Shown here one piece after another: positions 38,170 through 47,694 of a stretch of 64,000 bases of DNA (positions are counted from its first letter, which is position 1; each line of letters begins with the position of its first letter). A model generated the notes under the pieces. The model saw nothing but the letters and a program-made list of their open reading frames with translations. It was not told the DNA's origin and searched no databases. Source of the DNA: Ciceribacter ferrooxidans. GTDB lineage: Bacteria > Pseudomonadota > Alphaproteobacteria > Rhizobiales > Rhizobiaceae. A program made the translations under genes and the position numbers. The DNA lies in contig NZ_SDVB01000170.1 in assembly GCF_004137355.1 (NCBI RefSeq), forward strand, positions 124,001 through 188,000, written 5' to 3'.

Positions 38170-38697
38170 ATGCCCCTTTATGCGCTCGGAAATCTCGTCC
38201 CGAAGACGCCGGCCGAGGATCGCTTCTGGATCGCGCCTGACGCCCATGTGATTGGCCAGGTCGAGCTCGGACTCGATGTCGGCATCTGGTTCGGTTCGGT
38301 GCTGCGCGGCGACAACGAGCCGATCACGATCGGCGACGGCACGAATATCCAGGAAGGCGCGATGCTACACGTCGATCCGGGTTTTCCCGTGCGGATCGGC
38401 AAGGGCTGCACGATCGGCCATCATGCCATCATCCACGGCTGCACGATCGGCGACAATTCGCTGATCGGCATGGGAGCGACGGTGCTGAATGGCGCCAGAA
38501 TCGGCAACAACTGCTTGATCGGTGCCAACGCGCTGGTGACGGAGGGCAAGGAATTTCCCGACAATTCACTGATCGTCGGCTCGCCTGCGCGGATCGTCCG
38601 GACACTGGACGAACGGGCGGCCGCGGGTCTCAGGCTCTCGGCGGAAAACTACGTCCGCAATTGGCAGCGGTTCGCTCGCGAACTCCGGCCGCTCTGA
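38170..38697 (+). CDS. Gamma-carbonic anhydrase family protein
   Basis: 175 residues made of left-handed beta-helix hexapeptide repeats, with the metal ligands of the gamma-carbonic anhydrase family in GAMLHVD and GHHAIIHGC, and the NIQEGAMLH and GARIGNNCLIGANALVTEG stretches typical of the YrdA/CaiE-like branch. Activity as a carbonic anhydrase is not assured for this branch. GGAG precedes ATG 38170. It is convergent with zur at the edge of the zinc block. Confidence 0.9.
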   Translation: MPLYALGNLVPKTPAEDRFWIAPDAHVIGQVELGLDVGIWFGSVLRGDNEPITIGDGTNIQEGAMLHVDPGFPVRIGKGCTIGHHAIIHGCTIGDNSLIGMGATVLNGARIGNNCLIGANALVTEGKEFPDNSLIVGSPARIVRTLDERAAAGLRLSAENYVRNWQRFARELRPL

Positions 38698-38718
38698 AGA
38701 GGCACTCGTCCCCTCGCC

Positions 38719-39114
38719 TCAACTGCACTGACGGCAGAGACCGCGGATCTCGATGGTCGTCTTTTCCGCCTTGAACTGCTGCCCCTTCGCCCAGTCGGAT
38801 AGCCGATGGTCTATCGAGTGGTCGTGAAACTCGGTGACACCGCCGCAACTGTTGCAGATCGCGAACGCCACCGTGCCGTGCCGGCAGCAGTCCTGCGCCG
38901 GGTGGGAGCAGGCGACGAAGGCGTTGATGCTCTCCAAGCGGTGAACCAGCCCGAACTCTACCAGCTTCTCGAGCGCGCGATAGACCTGCAGAGGTGCACG
39001 AAATCCGTGGTCGCGCAGCCGGTCGAGGATCGTATAGGCCGACATCGGCCCTTCCGATTTCATGAGCGTGTCGAAGACGAGAGACTGATTGCGCGTCAGC
39101 TGCGGTGTCGTCAT
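38719..39114 (-). CDS. zur: Zinc uptake regulator, Fur family
   Basis: 131-residue Fur-family repressor: winged helix in the first 80 residues (SAYTILDRLRDHGFRAPLQVYRALEKL), then the C-terminal dimer and metal domain with CNSCG and CRQCS (structural zinc) and the sensing ligands FHDHSID and HPAQDCCRH. With zinc bound it represses znu genes. It lies 12 bases after znuB on the same strand, so it is probably the last gene of a znuC-znuB-zur operon and controls its own synthesis. Confidence 0.93.
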   Translation of the reverse strand: MTTPQLTRNQSLVFDTLMKSEGPMSAYTILDRLRDHGFRAPLQVYRALEKLVEFGLVHRLESINAFVACSHPAQDCCRHGTVAFAICNSCGGVTEFHDHSIDHRLSDWAKGQQFKAEKTTIEIRGLCRQCS

Positions 39115-39126
39115 GGTGTCCTCCGC

Positions 39127-39936
39127 TCAACGGGCTGCGGTTTCGCCGGCCCGCAGCCTGAACGGCAACAGGCTCACCAGGAACAGGATGGTCGCGGCAA
39201 CGACGATCGACGGTCCGGATGGCGTGTCATAGGTCAACGATCCGAACAGGCCGCCGGCGACGGCGATGGCGCCGATCAGCGAGGCGAGCACGGCCATGAT
39301 CTCCGGCGTTGAGGAGAAGCGGCGTGCGGCGGCTGCCGGAATGATCAGGAGCGATGTGATCAGCATGATGCCGACGATCTTCATCGCGATCGCGATCACC
39401 AGCGCCATCAGCAGCATGAAGGCGAGCCGCGACCGTTCGGGGTTCATTCCCTCCGCCTCCGCGACCTCGGGATTGACGGTCGCCGCAAGCAGCGGTCGCC
39501 AGAGCCAGGCGACGAGGGCCAGCACTGCCGCGCCGCCGCCCCATATGATCGCAATATCGGTCGGAGTGACCGCAAGAATATCGCCGAACAGGAAGGCGAT
39601 GAGATCGAAGCGCACCCAGGACATGAAGGCGACCATGACGAGGCCGACGGCGAGCGTTGCGTGACTGAGGATGCCGAGAAGCGCGTCGGCCGAAAGCGCC
39701 TGACGCCGCTGCAGCAGGAGCAGGACCAGCGAGACCGTGACGGCGACCGCGAACACGCTCGCCATCAGGTTCACCGAGAAGAGCAGCGAAAGGGCGACCC
39801 CGAGCAAGGCGGAATGCGCCATCGTGTCACCGAAATAGGCCATTCTGCGCCAGACGACGAAACAGCCGAGCGGCCCGGTGGTCAGCGCGAGACCAATGCC
39901 GGCAATCAGCGCGCGGGTGAAGAAATCGTCAAGCAT
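39127..39936 (-). CDS. znuB: Zinc ABC transporter permease ZnuB
   Basis: 269-residue inner-membrane permease of the ABC-3 family (ZnuB/TroC-like) with about eight hydrophobic segments and the motif YFGDTMAHSALLGVALSLL near the N-terminus. ATG 39936 overlaps the znuC stop by 8 bases, so the two are translationally coupled. It forms the channel for zinc delivered by ZnuA and driven by ZnuC. Confidence 0.95.
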   Translation of the reverse strand: MLDDFFTRALIAGIGLALTTGPLGCFVVWRRMAYFGDTMAHSALLGVALSLLFSVNLMASVFAVAVTVSLVLLLLQRRQALSADALLGILSHATLAVGLVMVAFMSWVRFDLIAFLFGDILAVTPTDIAIIWGGGAAVLALVAWLWRPLLAATVNPEVAEAEGMNPERSRLAFMLLMALVIAIAMKIVGIMLITSLLIIPAAAARRFSSTPEIMAVLASLIGAIAVAGGLFGSLTYDTPSGPSIVVAATILFLVSLLPFRLRAGETAAR

Positions 39937-40855
39937 GGTGCTCACCCCTTCTCTCTTCGCCGTGCGCCGGGCCGCTGGCAGCCTCATGCTGATGGGCGCC
40001 GTCATGATCGTGGTCATGACTGTGATCATGATGATCGTGCCCCGCGTGATCGTGGTGGCCGTCACCGGGATGGCAGTGTTCCGTCACCGAACCGTCGGCG
40101 TGAAGCACGCGGCCATCCGGCAGATGGGTGTGGTCATGTTCGTGACGGTAGACGGCGAGCGTACCGGCGGCCCGCGCCCCGAAGAGACGCATATACTCCG
40201 GGCTCTGGCTGACATGGGCCGGCGTGCCGCGGCAGCAGACATGCCCATTGAGGCAAATGACCGTGTCCGTCTCCGCCATGACGACATGCAGGTCGTGCGA
40301 GACCAGCAGGATGCCGCAGCCGGTGCGGTTGCGGATGGAGGTGATGAGATCGTAGAGGGCGATCTCTCCGGCGAAATCCACACCCTGGAGGGGCTCGTCG
40401 AGCACCAGCAGGTCGGGCTTGCGGGCGATCGCCCGTGCGAGCAGCGCCCGCTGAAACTCGCCGCCCGAGAGATGCTGAACCTCCGCACCCGCAAGATGGG
40501 CGATGCCGACCGCATCCAGCGCTTCGAGGATATCCCGTTCGGAGAGCCTGCTCGTCAGCGTCATCAGCCGGCGCACGGTGAGCGGCATCGTCCAGTCGAC
40601 GGCGAGCTTCTGCGGAACGTATCCGACAGTCAGGCCGGATACTCGCGCCGCCTGCCCCTCGTCAGGCCGCAGGACACCGATCGCCATTCTCGCGCTGGTC
40701 GATTTTCCCGATCCGTTCGGTCCGATCAGGGTGACGATCTCGCCGCGATGAACGGTGAAATCGACGCCGCGGACGAGCCAGCGACCATTACGGCGGACGC
40801 CGGCGCCGGATAGGCTGACGAGCGGCTTGCCGCCCTGTTTGGCAGAATGAAGCAT
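39929..40855 (-). CDS. znuC: Zinc ABC transporter ATP-binding protein ZnuC, His-rich tail
   Basis: 308-residue ATPase of the zinc importer: Walker A GPNGSGKST near residues 45-53, Q-loop VPQK, signature LSGGEFQRALLARA, Walker B LLVLDEPLQG and the switch histidine in LVSHDLHVV. The last 65 or so residues are extraordinarily rich in histidine and aspartate (HDHDHDG, HHDHAGHDHHDHSH), a probable metal-buffering tail. First gene of the znuC-znuB-zur operon, divergent from znuA with operator-like dyads between. Confidence 0.95.
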   Translation of the reverse strand: MLHSAKQGGKPLVSLSGAGVRRNGRWLVRGVDFTVHRGEIVTLIGPNGSGKSTSARMAIGVLRPDEGQAARVSGLTVGYVPQKLAVDWTMPLTVRRLMTLTSRLSERDILEALDAVGIAHLAGAEVQHLSGGEFQRALLARAIARKPDLLVLDEPLQGVDFAGEIALYDLITSIRNRTGCGILLVSHDLHVVMAETDTVICLNGHVCCRGTPAHVSQSPEYMRLFGARAAGTLAVYRHEHDHTHLPDGRVLHADGSVTEHCHPGDGHHDHAGHDHHDHSHDHDHDGAHQHEAASGPAHGEERRGEHHA

Positions 40856-40896
40856 GGTGACCTGACGTTTTGCTGTTGCGAACGGCTATGACACAC

Positions 40897-40909
40897 GTTA
40901 TAGCATTAC
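40897..40909. promoter_or_regulatory. Putative Zur operator 1 (znuC/znuA)
   Basis: GTTATAGCATTAC, an imperfect inverted repeat in the divergent znuC/znuA gap. It shares 12 of 13 bases with GTTATAGTATTAC in front of the COG0523 gene, which supports a common regulator. Confidence 0.65.
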
Positions 40910-40917
40910 GCAATTGA

Positions 40918-40932
40918 TGTAATAACATTACA
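40918..40932. promoter_or_regulatory. Putative Zur operator 2 (znuA)
   Basis: TGTAATAACATTACA, a perfect inverted repeat TGTAAT-N3-ATTACA, 26 bases before the znuA ATG. It resembles the AT-rich GTAATGTTATAACATTAC-type Zur boxes known from alphaproteobacteria. Confidence 0.75.
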
Positions 40933-40958
40933 TATCGTTCGCAAGCTGGAGTCTCGAA

Positions 40959-41924
40959 ATGAATCAAAGCCTCATCCGCGCGGCAGCATCGGCCGCCGCG
41001 CTGCTCGTCATGCCGTCCCTCGCCGCAGCCGAGGTCCGGGTCGTCGCCTCGGTCAAGCCGATCCATTCGCTGGTCGCCTCGATCATGCAAGGCGTCGGCG
41101 AGCCCGCACTCATCGTCGGCGGCGCCGCTTCCCCGCATACCTACTCGTTGAAGCCATCGGACGCGCAGAAGCTCGAAGATGCCGACGTCGTCTTCTGGAT
41201 CGGGCACGATTTCGAAGCCTTTCTCGACAAGCCGCTCGAAGCACTGCCCGGCGACGCCAAGGTCGTCGCCCTGAGCGAAGCACGCGGGCTCGTCGAGCTT
41301 CCCTTCCGCGAGGGCGGCCCTTTCGAAGCCCATGACGACGGCGACCATGAGGGCCACGCGGCCGAGGCGGGTGGCGAGGCCGAACACCACGACGACCACG
41401 AGCACGGCGGCGTCGACATGCACCTGTGGCTCGATCCGATGAACGCCAAAGCAATGGCCGCCGAGATCAGCGATACCCTCGTTGCGGCCGACCCCGCGAA
41501 CGCCGACATCTACCGGAAGAATACCGAAACGCTCGGCAAGCAGCTCGACGCGCTCGACAAGGAGATTGCCGCGGCCGTCGAACCGGTCAAGGACAAGCCC
41601 TTCGTCGTCTTCCATGACGCCTACCAGTATTTCGAAAACCGCTATCATGTCCACGTGGCCGGCTCCGTCACGGTCAGCCCCGAGACGATGCCGGGCGCCG
41701 AGCGCCTTTCGGCGATACACACCAAGATCGGCGAACTCGGCGCGGCCTGCGTCTTCGCGGAACCCCAGTTCGAACCGAAGCTGCTGAACGTCGTCACCGA
41801 AGGCACGACCGCAAGATCCGGCGTCCTCGATCCGGAGGGCGGGGCTCTCGCCGAAGGTCCGGCCCTCTATGGTGACCTCCTGCGCGCCATGGCAACCTCG
41901 CTCACCGAGTGCCTTTCCAAGTAA
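40959..41924 (+). CDS. znuA: Zinc ABC transporter substrate-binding protein ZnuA
   Basis: 321-residue periplasmic zinc-binding protein. A signal peptide ([21 protein letters not shown]) is followed by the cluster 9 binding-protein fold, with metal-site candidates in [14 protein letters not shown], the His/Asp-rich mobile loop near residues 120-150 ([10 protein letters not shown]), [14 protein letters not shown] and a C-terminal AEPQFEP. The histidine loop is a hallmark of zinc-specific family members. Two Zur-type dyads lie just upstream. Confidence 0.96.
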   Translation: MNQSLIRAAASAAALLVMPSLAAAEVRVVASVKPIHSLVASIMQGVGEPALIVGGAASPHTYSLKPSDAQKLEDADVVFWIGHDFEAFLDKPLEALPGDAKVVALSEARGLVELPFREGGPFEAHDDGDHEGHAAEAGGEAEHHDDHEHGGVDMHLWLDPMNAKAMAAEISDTLVAADPANADIYRKNTETLGKQLDALDKEIAAAVEPVKDKPFVVFHDAYQYFENRYHVHVAGSVTVSPETMPGAERLSAIHTKIGELGAACVFAEPQFEPKLLNVVTEGTTARSGVLDPEGGALAEGPALYGDLLRAMATSLTECLSK

Positions 41925-41980
41925 TCCTATGAACCAGACGACGGCGGATGGCGACATCCGCCTTCTTCAGCCCTCGACTT

Positions 41981-41993
41981 GTTATAGTATTAC
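41981..41993. promoter_or_regulatory. Putative Zur operator 3 (COG0523 gene)
   Basis: GTTATAGTATTAC, nearly identical to operator 1, placed 23 bases before the COG0523 gene start. It implies that this metal GTPase is induced under zinc limitation together with the znu genes. Confidence 0.65.
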
Positions 41994-42015
41994 GTTGCCA
42001 CAAGCAGGACATCCG

Positions 42016-43215
42016 ATGAACAAGCTCCCCGTTACCGTCCTTTCCGGCTTCCTCGGTGCCGGGAAGACCACTTTGCTCAATCATGTGCTCGGGAACCGCA
42101 GCAGCCTCAGGGTCGCGGTCATCGTCAACGACATGAGCGAGATCAATATCGATGCCGCGCTGGTGCGCGGCGGAGACGCCGCCCTTTCCCGCACCGACGA
42201 ACAGCTCGTGGAGATGAGCAACGGCTGCATCTGCTGCACGCTGCGTGACGATCTTTTGACGGAGGTTCGTGATCTCGCGGCGCAGGGCCGCTTCGACTAC
42301 CTGCTGATCGAGGCGACCGGCATCGCCGAGCCCTTGCCGATCGCCGCCACCTTCGACTTCCGCGGCGAGGACGGCAAGAGCCTCTCCGACGTCGCCCGGC
42401 TCGACACCATGGTCACCGTCGTCGATGCAGCGAACCTCCTGCGTGACTACAGCTCCTCCGACTTCCTCGTCGAGCGTGGCGAAGCGGCCGGCCCGGAGGA
42501 TAATCGCACGATCGTCGACCTGCTGGTGGAACAGATCGAATTCGCCGATGTGATCGTGCTGAACAAGGTCTCGCTTGCGCGCGAACAGGACCGCGCCGCC
42601 GCGCGCAAGATCATCACCGGGCTCAATCCCGACGCCCGGATCATCGAGGCGGATTTCGGAGCGGTGGCGCCGGGCGACATTCTCGGAACCGGGCTCTTCG
42701 ACTTCGCCCGGGCGGAAACGCATCCACTCTGGTTCAAGGAGCTGCACGGCTTCCGTGACCATGTGCCGGAGACAGAGGAATACGGCATCCGCTCCTTCGT
42801 CTACAAGGCGCGCACGCCCTTCGACCCAATGCGGTTTCAGGCTTTTCTCGACCGCCCATGGCCCGGGGTCATTCGCGCCAAGGGCTTCTTCTGGTTGGCA
42901 ACCCGGCCGCACCATGTGGGCGAACTCAGCCATGCCGGACCGCTCGTCCGCACAGGCCGCAGGGGGCTGTGGTGGGCATCGGTGCCGCGCGAGCAATGGC
43001 CGGATGATCCGGAGTTTCTGCGGGCCATGACGCCCTATCTCGATCCCGTTTGGGGCGACCGCCGGCAGGAGCTCGTCTTCATCGGATGCGATCCGATGAG
43101 CGAGGAAGATATCCGCGCCGAGCTAGACAACTGTCTGGTCCCGGCGGACGGTTTCACGCCGGAGGTGTGGCGCAATCTTCCCGACCCCTTCGCCTCCTGG
43201 ACGACGCGTGCATAG
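42016..43215 (+). CDS. COG0523 family metal-chaperone GTPase (zinc-linked)
   Basis: 399-residue G3E-family GTPase: P-loop GFLGAGKTT near residues 9-17, the metal site GCICC near 70-74, the ATGIAEP switch region, NKVS as base-recognition motif, and a C-terminal CobW domain (residues 280-395) that ends the protein. Family members deliver zinc or cobalt to clients; those under Zur (YciC/ZigA-like) support growth at low zinc. Proximity to znuA and an operator upstream favour the zinc branch. ATG 42016 follows AGCAGGA. Confidence 0.92.
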   Translation: MNKLPVTVLSGFLGAGKTTLLNHVLGNRSSLRVAVIVNDMSEINIDAALVRGGDAALSRTDEQLVEMSNGCICCTLRDDLLTEVRDLAAQGRFDYLLIEATGIAEPLPIAATFDFRGEDGKSLSDVARLDTMVTVVDAANLLRDYSSSDFLVERGEAAGPEDNRTIVDLLVEQIEFADVIVLNKVSLAREQDRAAARKIITGLNPDARIIEADFGAVAPGDILGTGLFDFARAETHPLWFKELHGFRDHVPETEEYGIRSFVYKARTPFDPMRFQAFLDRPWPGVIRAKGFFWLATRPHHVGELSHAGPLVRTGRRGLWWASVPREQWPDDPEFLRAMTPYLDPVWGDRRQELVFIGCDPMSEEDIRAELDNCLVPADGFTPEVWRNLPDPFASWTTRA

Positions 43216-43242
43216 ACGCATGCGGCGCCCCGTACGCCCGGC

Positions 43243-44427
43243 TCAGAGAGACGAGATGACACCCCTCTGCCGCAGGAGATCGAGAACGATGGCTGCCGCC
43301 GCCTCACCCGGCGCGGTCTCGGTCTTCATCCTGGCCCAGACTTCGTCGAAGCCCGCAAGCATGGCCTTGCGCTCGAGGGTGTCGGAGGAAAGGCGCTCCA
43401 GCCAGCGGACGAGTGGACCGGGCCGCACCGCGTCGTTCAGGTACTCCGGGACGACAGGATAGTCGGCGATGATGTTCGGCAGGGCTGCGGACCAGACCTT
43501 TATCCTGTTCCTCATGAGCGTGATCAGCCAGTCGGCCTTGTAGACGGAGACCACCGGCACACCGGCGAGCCCGAGCTCCAGGATCACCGTGCCGGACGCC
43601 GCAAGCGCGACGTCGGCCGCTTCGAAGGCTCGCCACTTCTCCTCCTCGCCGAGGAGGATCTCCGGCTTCACGGCCCACGTATCAGTAATTGCTCGGATCC
43701 GCTCCACCTGTTTCGGGACAGCCGGCAGCAGAAGACGGGCCGGGCCGTTGCGCTCGACGAACTGCTGGACGACTTCGCCGAAGATAGGCAGGAGCGTCAC
43801 TACCTCCGCCTTGCGCGATCCCGGGAGGAGAAGAACCGTCCGTTCCGTCCCTTCGGCGGCAGTGCCCCTGGCGATGCGGGCGGCGCGGGTATTGAGGAGC
43901 TTAGGATAGGCCGTCAACCGGTGGCCAACGAAATGGGTTTCCGGGCCGCCGAGCCGCTCCATGACGTCGGGCTCGAAGGGCAGGATTGCGAGTACCCGAT
44001 CGACGTAGGCGAGCATGTCGCGGGCGCGGTATTCCTTCCAGGCCCAGACGCTCGGGCAGACATAATCCACGACCGGCAGGTCGGGCAGTGCCTTGCGGAC
44101 CTTCTTCGCCACGCGATGGGTGAAATCCGGGCTGTCGACGATCAAGAGCAGGTCGGGCCTTTCGGCGATGATCGCCTCGGCCGTCCATGAGATGAGTTTG
44201 ATGAAGCGTGGGAGCCTTGCGAGAACCTGCGTCAGCCCCATCACCGACAGTTCGGAGAAGTCGAAGAGCGAGGTGAGCCCTTGCTCCCGCAACGCCTCCC
44301 CCCCCACACCGACCAGGTTCACCGGCCCCGGATACCGCATCTTGAGCGCCGCCACGAGATCGCCGCCCAGAAGATCGCCGGAGACCTCGCCCGCGATCAC
44401 CGCGATCTTGAGGGCCTTCGCGCTCAC
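43243..44427 (-). CDS. lpxB: Lipid-A-disaccharide synthase
   Basis: 394-residue GT19 glycosyltransferase that joins UDP-2,3-diacylglucosamine and lipid X into the lipid A disaccharide at the inner face of the inner membrane. The N-terminus carries AGEVSGDLLGGDLVAAL, and later come DSPDFTHRVAKKVRK, YVCPSVWAWKE and LLPGSRKAEV, the LpxB signatures. It overlaps the lpxI stop by 4 bases. Last gene of the lipid A operon here; gltA, which I recall as the next gene in Sinorhizobium, is elsewhere in this window. Confidence 0.96.
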   Translation of the reverse strand: MSAKALKIAVIAGEVSGDLLGGDLVAALKMRYPGPVNLVGVGGEALREQGLTSLFDFSELSVMGLTQVLARLPRFIKLISWTAEAIIAERPDLLLIVDSPDFTHRVAKKVRKALPDLPVVDYVCPSVWAWKEYRARDMLAYVDRVLAILPFEPDVMERLGGPETHFVGHRLTAYPKLLNTRAARIARGTAAEGTERTVLLLPGSRKAEVVTLLPIFGEVVQQFVERNGPARLLLPAVPKQVERIRAITDTWAVKPEILLGEEEKWRAFEAADVALAASGTVILELGLAGVPVVSVYKADWLITLMRNRIKVWSAALPNIIADYPVVPEYLNDAVRPGPLVRWLERLSSDTLERKAMLAGFDEVWARMKTETAPGEAAAAIVLDLLRQRGVISSL

Positions 44428-45302
44428 ATCATTCCTCCCGGCAGATCAAGATCGATCCCGCAGACGAAGATTCCGGCCGCGTCTGCAGCCTCCAGAACCG
44501 CCGCGCGCTCTATGACCAGCGCGCGACCCGCCTCGACGGCGATGCCGGCAAGTCCGGCCTTCGCGGCGTTCTCGACCGTCGATCGACCGATCGTCGGCAG
44601 GTCGGCCCGGATATCCTGCTGCGGTTTGCAGAGCTTCACAAGCACACCCTTGCGGTAGCTCGATATACGGCCCTCCGCGCGAAGCCGCGCCACACGCGCG
44701 AGCATGGCATCCGTGCCCTCGACCCCTTCCAACGCCACGATGCGGCCGCCGACGCTGACCGCGCCCTGCCCCACATCGAGCCGTCCGAGCGCCTCCGCAG
44801 CCTCGGCGGCGCGGGCGATATCGCGTATGTCGTCGCTCGATGGCTTTACGCTGCCGAGCGGCCCGGTTTCGGCCAGCAGATCGGGAGCAATTTCGTGGGC
44901 GCCGAGCACCTTGCAGCCCTGCGCCTCGATCAACGCGATGACCATCTTCAAGACAGCGTCGTCGCCTCCCGCAAGCAGGGTCTTCACTGCCATCGGCAGC
45001 TTCAGAAGCGAACGCAGGTTGACGTGGATGTCGCGAAAGGCCGGGCGGCGCTTGACGCCGCCGGAAAGCACTACGCGGCCGATGCCCTTCGCTTTCACGA
45101 GGCGGGAAAGCCCGGCCATGTCTCCGACACCGATTGCCGCACTGTCAAAACCGTTCCAGGTCTGGTCGGATTCGTTGCTGAGCCGGAAGATGAAGGGGTT
45201 CTCGCCCGCCTCTCGCGCAGCCTCTGCGACGAAATGAGGAAGCATGCCGCTGCCGGCAACGATCGCCAGCCGACCGTCATGCTTTCCGGCGGGGGCGGAC
45301 AT
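44424..45302 (-). CDS. lpxI: UDP-2,3-diacylglucosamine pyrophosphatase LpxI
   Basis: 292-residue LpxI (formerly DUF1009), the alphaproteobacterial replacement for LpxH, releasing lipid X from UDP-diacylglucosamine. Characteristic: LAIVAGSGMLPHFVAEAAREAG at the N-terminus and KLCKPQQDIRADLPTIG with TVENAAKAGLAGIAVEAG near the C-terminus. It lies 5 bases after lpxA and overlaps lpxB by 4, consistent with tight translational coupling. Confidence 0.96.
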   Translation of the reverse strand: MSAPAGKHDGRLAIVAGSGMLPHFVAEAAREAGENPFIFRLSNESDQTWNGFDSAAIGVGDMAGLSRLVKAKGIGRVVLSGGVKRRPAFRDIHVNLRSLLKLPMAVKTLLAGGDDAVLKMVIALIEAQGCKVLGAHEIAPDLLAETGPLGSVKPSSDDIRDIARAAEAAEALGRLDVGQGAVSVGGRIVALEGVEGTDAMLARVARLRAEGRISSYRKGVLVKLCKPQQDIRADLPTIGRSTVENAAKAGLAGIAVEAGRALVIERAAVLEAADAAGIFVCGIDLDLPGGMM

Positions 45303-45307
45303 CGCCG

Positions 45308-46123
45308 TCAGTTCTTTCCGCGGAAGGGCGAGGAAAGCGCCCGGTCACTCTCGGCGGCGATGAAATCCAGGATCTCGATCACCTGCGGGCAATCGAGGTA
45401 TTCCTCGCGAATGGCCGCCGCATTGGCGCGCGCGGAAGCTTCACCTTCGAATATCTGCTTGAAGGCGCGGCGAACCCGGTGAATGACCGAGCGCTCGATG
45501 CCGGCGCGCGTCATGCCGACGACGTTCAGACCGCCGAGCACGCCCGGGTTGCCGTTCAGCATCCCGTAGGGGATGACGTCGTAGCTGACCGCCGACAGCC
45601 CGCCGATGAAGGCGTGACGGCCAACGCGGGTGAACTGATGCACGGCCGAACCGCCCCCGAGGATCGCCCGATCCTCGACCGTGACATGGCCTGCAAGCAT
45701 GACGTTGTTCGAGAGGATGATGTGATCGCCGAGTTGGCAGTCGTGAGCAACGTGCGAGTTGGCAAGGAACAGGTTGTTGTTGCCGACTACGGTCTTGCCA
45801 CCGCCGCCGACCGTGCCCGCATTCATCGTCACGCCTTCGCGCATCGTGCAATTGTCGCCGATCGAAAGCGTGGTCTCCTCGCCCTCATGATGAATGCTCT
45901 GCGGCTCACCGCCGATGACGGCGCAAGGAAAGATGCGCGCATTGCGGCCTATCGTCGTAAGTCCTGTCACAGAAACATGCGAAAGCAGCTCGCATCCGTC
46001 GCCGAGCGTGACCTTCGGGCCGACATGGCAGAACGGGCCGATCTTCACATTCTCGCCGATAACCGCACCGTCTTCGACGACGGCGAGCGGATGGATGACG
46101 GCGCTTGCTGCGATGCCGCTCAT
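45308..46123 (-). CDS. lpxA: UDP-N-acetylglucosamine acyltransferase
   Basis: 271-residue left-handed beta-helix acyltransferase that starts lipid A synthesis. Hexapeptide repeats fill the first two thirds; the catalytic histidine lies in [13 protein letters not shown], and [24 protein letters not shown] follows. The C-terminal helical part ([15 protein letters not shown]) is intact. It overlaps fabZ by 4 bases. Confidence 0.97.
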   Translation of the reverse strand: MSGIAASAVIHPLAVVEDGAVIGENVKIGPFCHVGPKVTLGDGCELLSHVSVTGLTTIGRNARIFPCAVIGGEPQSIHHEGEETTLSIGDNCTMREGVTMNAGTVGGGGKTVVGNNNLFLANSHVAHDCQLGDHIILSNNVMLAGHVTVEDRAILGGGSAVHQFTRVGRHAFIGGLSAVSYDVIPYGMLNGNPGVLGGLNVVGMTRAGIERSVIHRVRRAFKQIFEGEASARANAAAIREEYLDCPQVIEILDFIAAESDRALSSPFRGKN

Positions 46124-46587
46124 TTACTGTCCTTGCGCATGATCATGGCGCCGATATCGGCCTCGGCCGCAAGTGCGCCGTCGACCTTGGCCTCGCAATG
46201 GAACTTCCAGATGTTGCCGCGCTGCTTCTGTTTCACGACATGGAATTCCACGCGATCGCCCGGCACGACGGGCTTGCGGAAACGGGCATTGTCGATCGTC
46301 ATGAAGTAGACGAGATTGCCGCCCTCACCCTGCTTGCGTGCGCAGATCGCACCCGCCGTCTGCGCCATGCCCTCGACCAGCAGCACCCCCGGCATGATCG
46401 GGGCGTCCGGGAAGTGGCCGGTGAAATGCGGCTCATTCGCGGTCACGTTCTTGATGCCGATCGCGGAATTGTCGCCGTCGATCTCGATGATCCGGTCCAC
46501 GAGCAGGAACGGATAGCGATGGGGCAACAGCTTCATGATCTCGAGGATATCCGCCGAACCCAATGTCGACTTCACGTCGTCAACCAT
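46120..46587 (-). CDS. fabZ: 3-hydroxyacyl-ACP dehydratase FabZ
   Basis: 155-residue hot-dog-fold dehydratase of fatty acid synthesis. [14 protein letters not shown] and the active-site helix [20 protein letters not shown] carry the catalytic histidine and glutamate. ATG 46587 overlaps the lpxD stop by 8 bases. Its place between lpxD and lpxA couples the acyl-chain supply to lipid A synthesis, as in most Gram-negatives. Confidence 0.97.
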   Translation of the reverse strand: MVDDVKSTLGSADILEIMKLLPHRYPFLLVDRIIEIDGDNSAIGIKNVTANEPHFTGHFPDAPIMPGVLLVEGMAQTAGAICARKQGEGGNLVYFMTIDNARFRKPVVPGDRVEFHVVKQKQRGNIWKFHCEAKVDGALAAEADIGAMIMRKDSK

Positions 46588-47644
46588 TCTTGCCCCCTTT
46601 CTCCTTCGCGCGGCTGTCAGCCTGGCCGAGCGTTGCGGCCACTTCACGCAAATAATCCTTGAGCGGCCGTGCCGGCACGCCGCCATAGCGCTCGCCGGGC
46701 GGGACGTCTGCCAGCACACCGCTCATCGCCGCGATCTGTGCCCCGTCGCCGATCGTAATATGTCCGTTGACGCCACAGGCCCCGCCGAGCATCACCCCGT
46801 CGCCGATCTTCGCGCTGCCGGCAATGCCGACCTGGCTCACGATGCCGCAATGGCGTCCGATCCGCACGTTGTGACCGATCTGCACCAGATTGTCGATCTT
46901 CGTGCCTTCGCCGATGACCGTGTCGTCCATCGTGCCGCGGTCGATCGTCGTGTTCGCGCCGATTTCGACGTGATCCTGAATGATGACCCGTCCGACCTGA
47001 ACAATCTTCAGCATGCCGCGCGGACCCGGCGCATAGCCGAAGCCATCCTGCCCAATGCGGGCACCGTTGTGGATGATGACGTTGTTGCCGATCAGCGCCG
47101 CGAGAATAGACGCTCCGGAGGAGATCGAACACTCGCGCCCGATGCGCACGTGCTCGCCGATGACCGCGCCGGCGCCGATCCGCGTTCCACTGCCAATCTC
47201 GACATGGGCGCCGATCACCGCCATCGGCTCGACGACAACGCCCGGCTCGAGCCTTGCCGTCGGATCGACGAACGCCGCCGGCGAAACGCCTTCCGCCTTT
47301 TCGGCCGTCGTCAACGGCCGCATCGCCTTCGGATGCAGGATTGCGCCCGCCATTGCAAAAGCGGTGTGCGGCGTCTTGCTCAGAAGGACGGGAATGTGAT
47401 CGGGAACGAGAGAACGCAGCGCCCTGTCACACAGGATCGCGGACGCCTCGCAGGTCTGCAGCTCCTCGCGGTTCTTGCGCGAGAGAATGTAACAAATCTG
47501 CCCCCGTTTCGCCCTGTACACGGGCGAAACGGAGTGGATCAGTCGATCGGCGTGGTTCTCGTCTTCGAGTTCCGCCCCAATTTGCGCAGCCAACGAAGCG
47601 AGGCTTATGCCGTCATGGGGCGGAAAAAAATACTCATGCTCCAT
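46580..47644 (-). CDS. lpxD: UDP-3-O-acylglucosamine N-acyltransferase
   Basis: 354-residue acyltransferase adding the N-linked acyl chain to the lipid A precursor. The N-terminal uridine-binding domain (residues 1-110) is followed by hexapeptide repeats with the catalytic histidine region [21 protein letters not shown] near residue 240, then a C-terminal helix. It lies 50 bases after bamA on the same strand. Confidence 0.97.
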   Translation of the reverse strand: MEHEYFFPPHDGISLASLAAQIGAELEDENHADRLIHSVSPVYRAKRGQICYILSRKNREELQTCEASAILCDRALRSLVPDHIPVLLSKTPHTAFAMAGAILHPKAMRPLTTAEKAEGVSPAAFVDPTARLEPGVVVEPMAVIGAHVEIGSGTRIGAGAVIGEHVRIGRECSISSGASILAALIGNNVIIHNGARIGQDGFGYAPGPRGMLKIVQVGRVIIQDHVEIGANTTIDRGTMDDTVIGEGTKIDNLVQIGHNVRIGRHCGIVSQVGIAGSAKIGDGVMLGGACGVNGHITIGDGAQIAAMSGVLADVPPGERYGGVPARPLKDYLREVAATLGQADSRAKEKGGKNG

Positions 47645-47694
47645 AAGCCATAGCCCCAGAACGTATTACTGCCTGCAGTCCGGGAGCACTCAAC

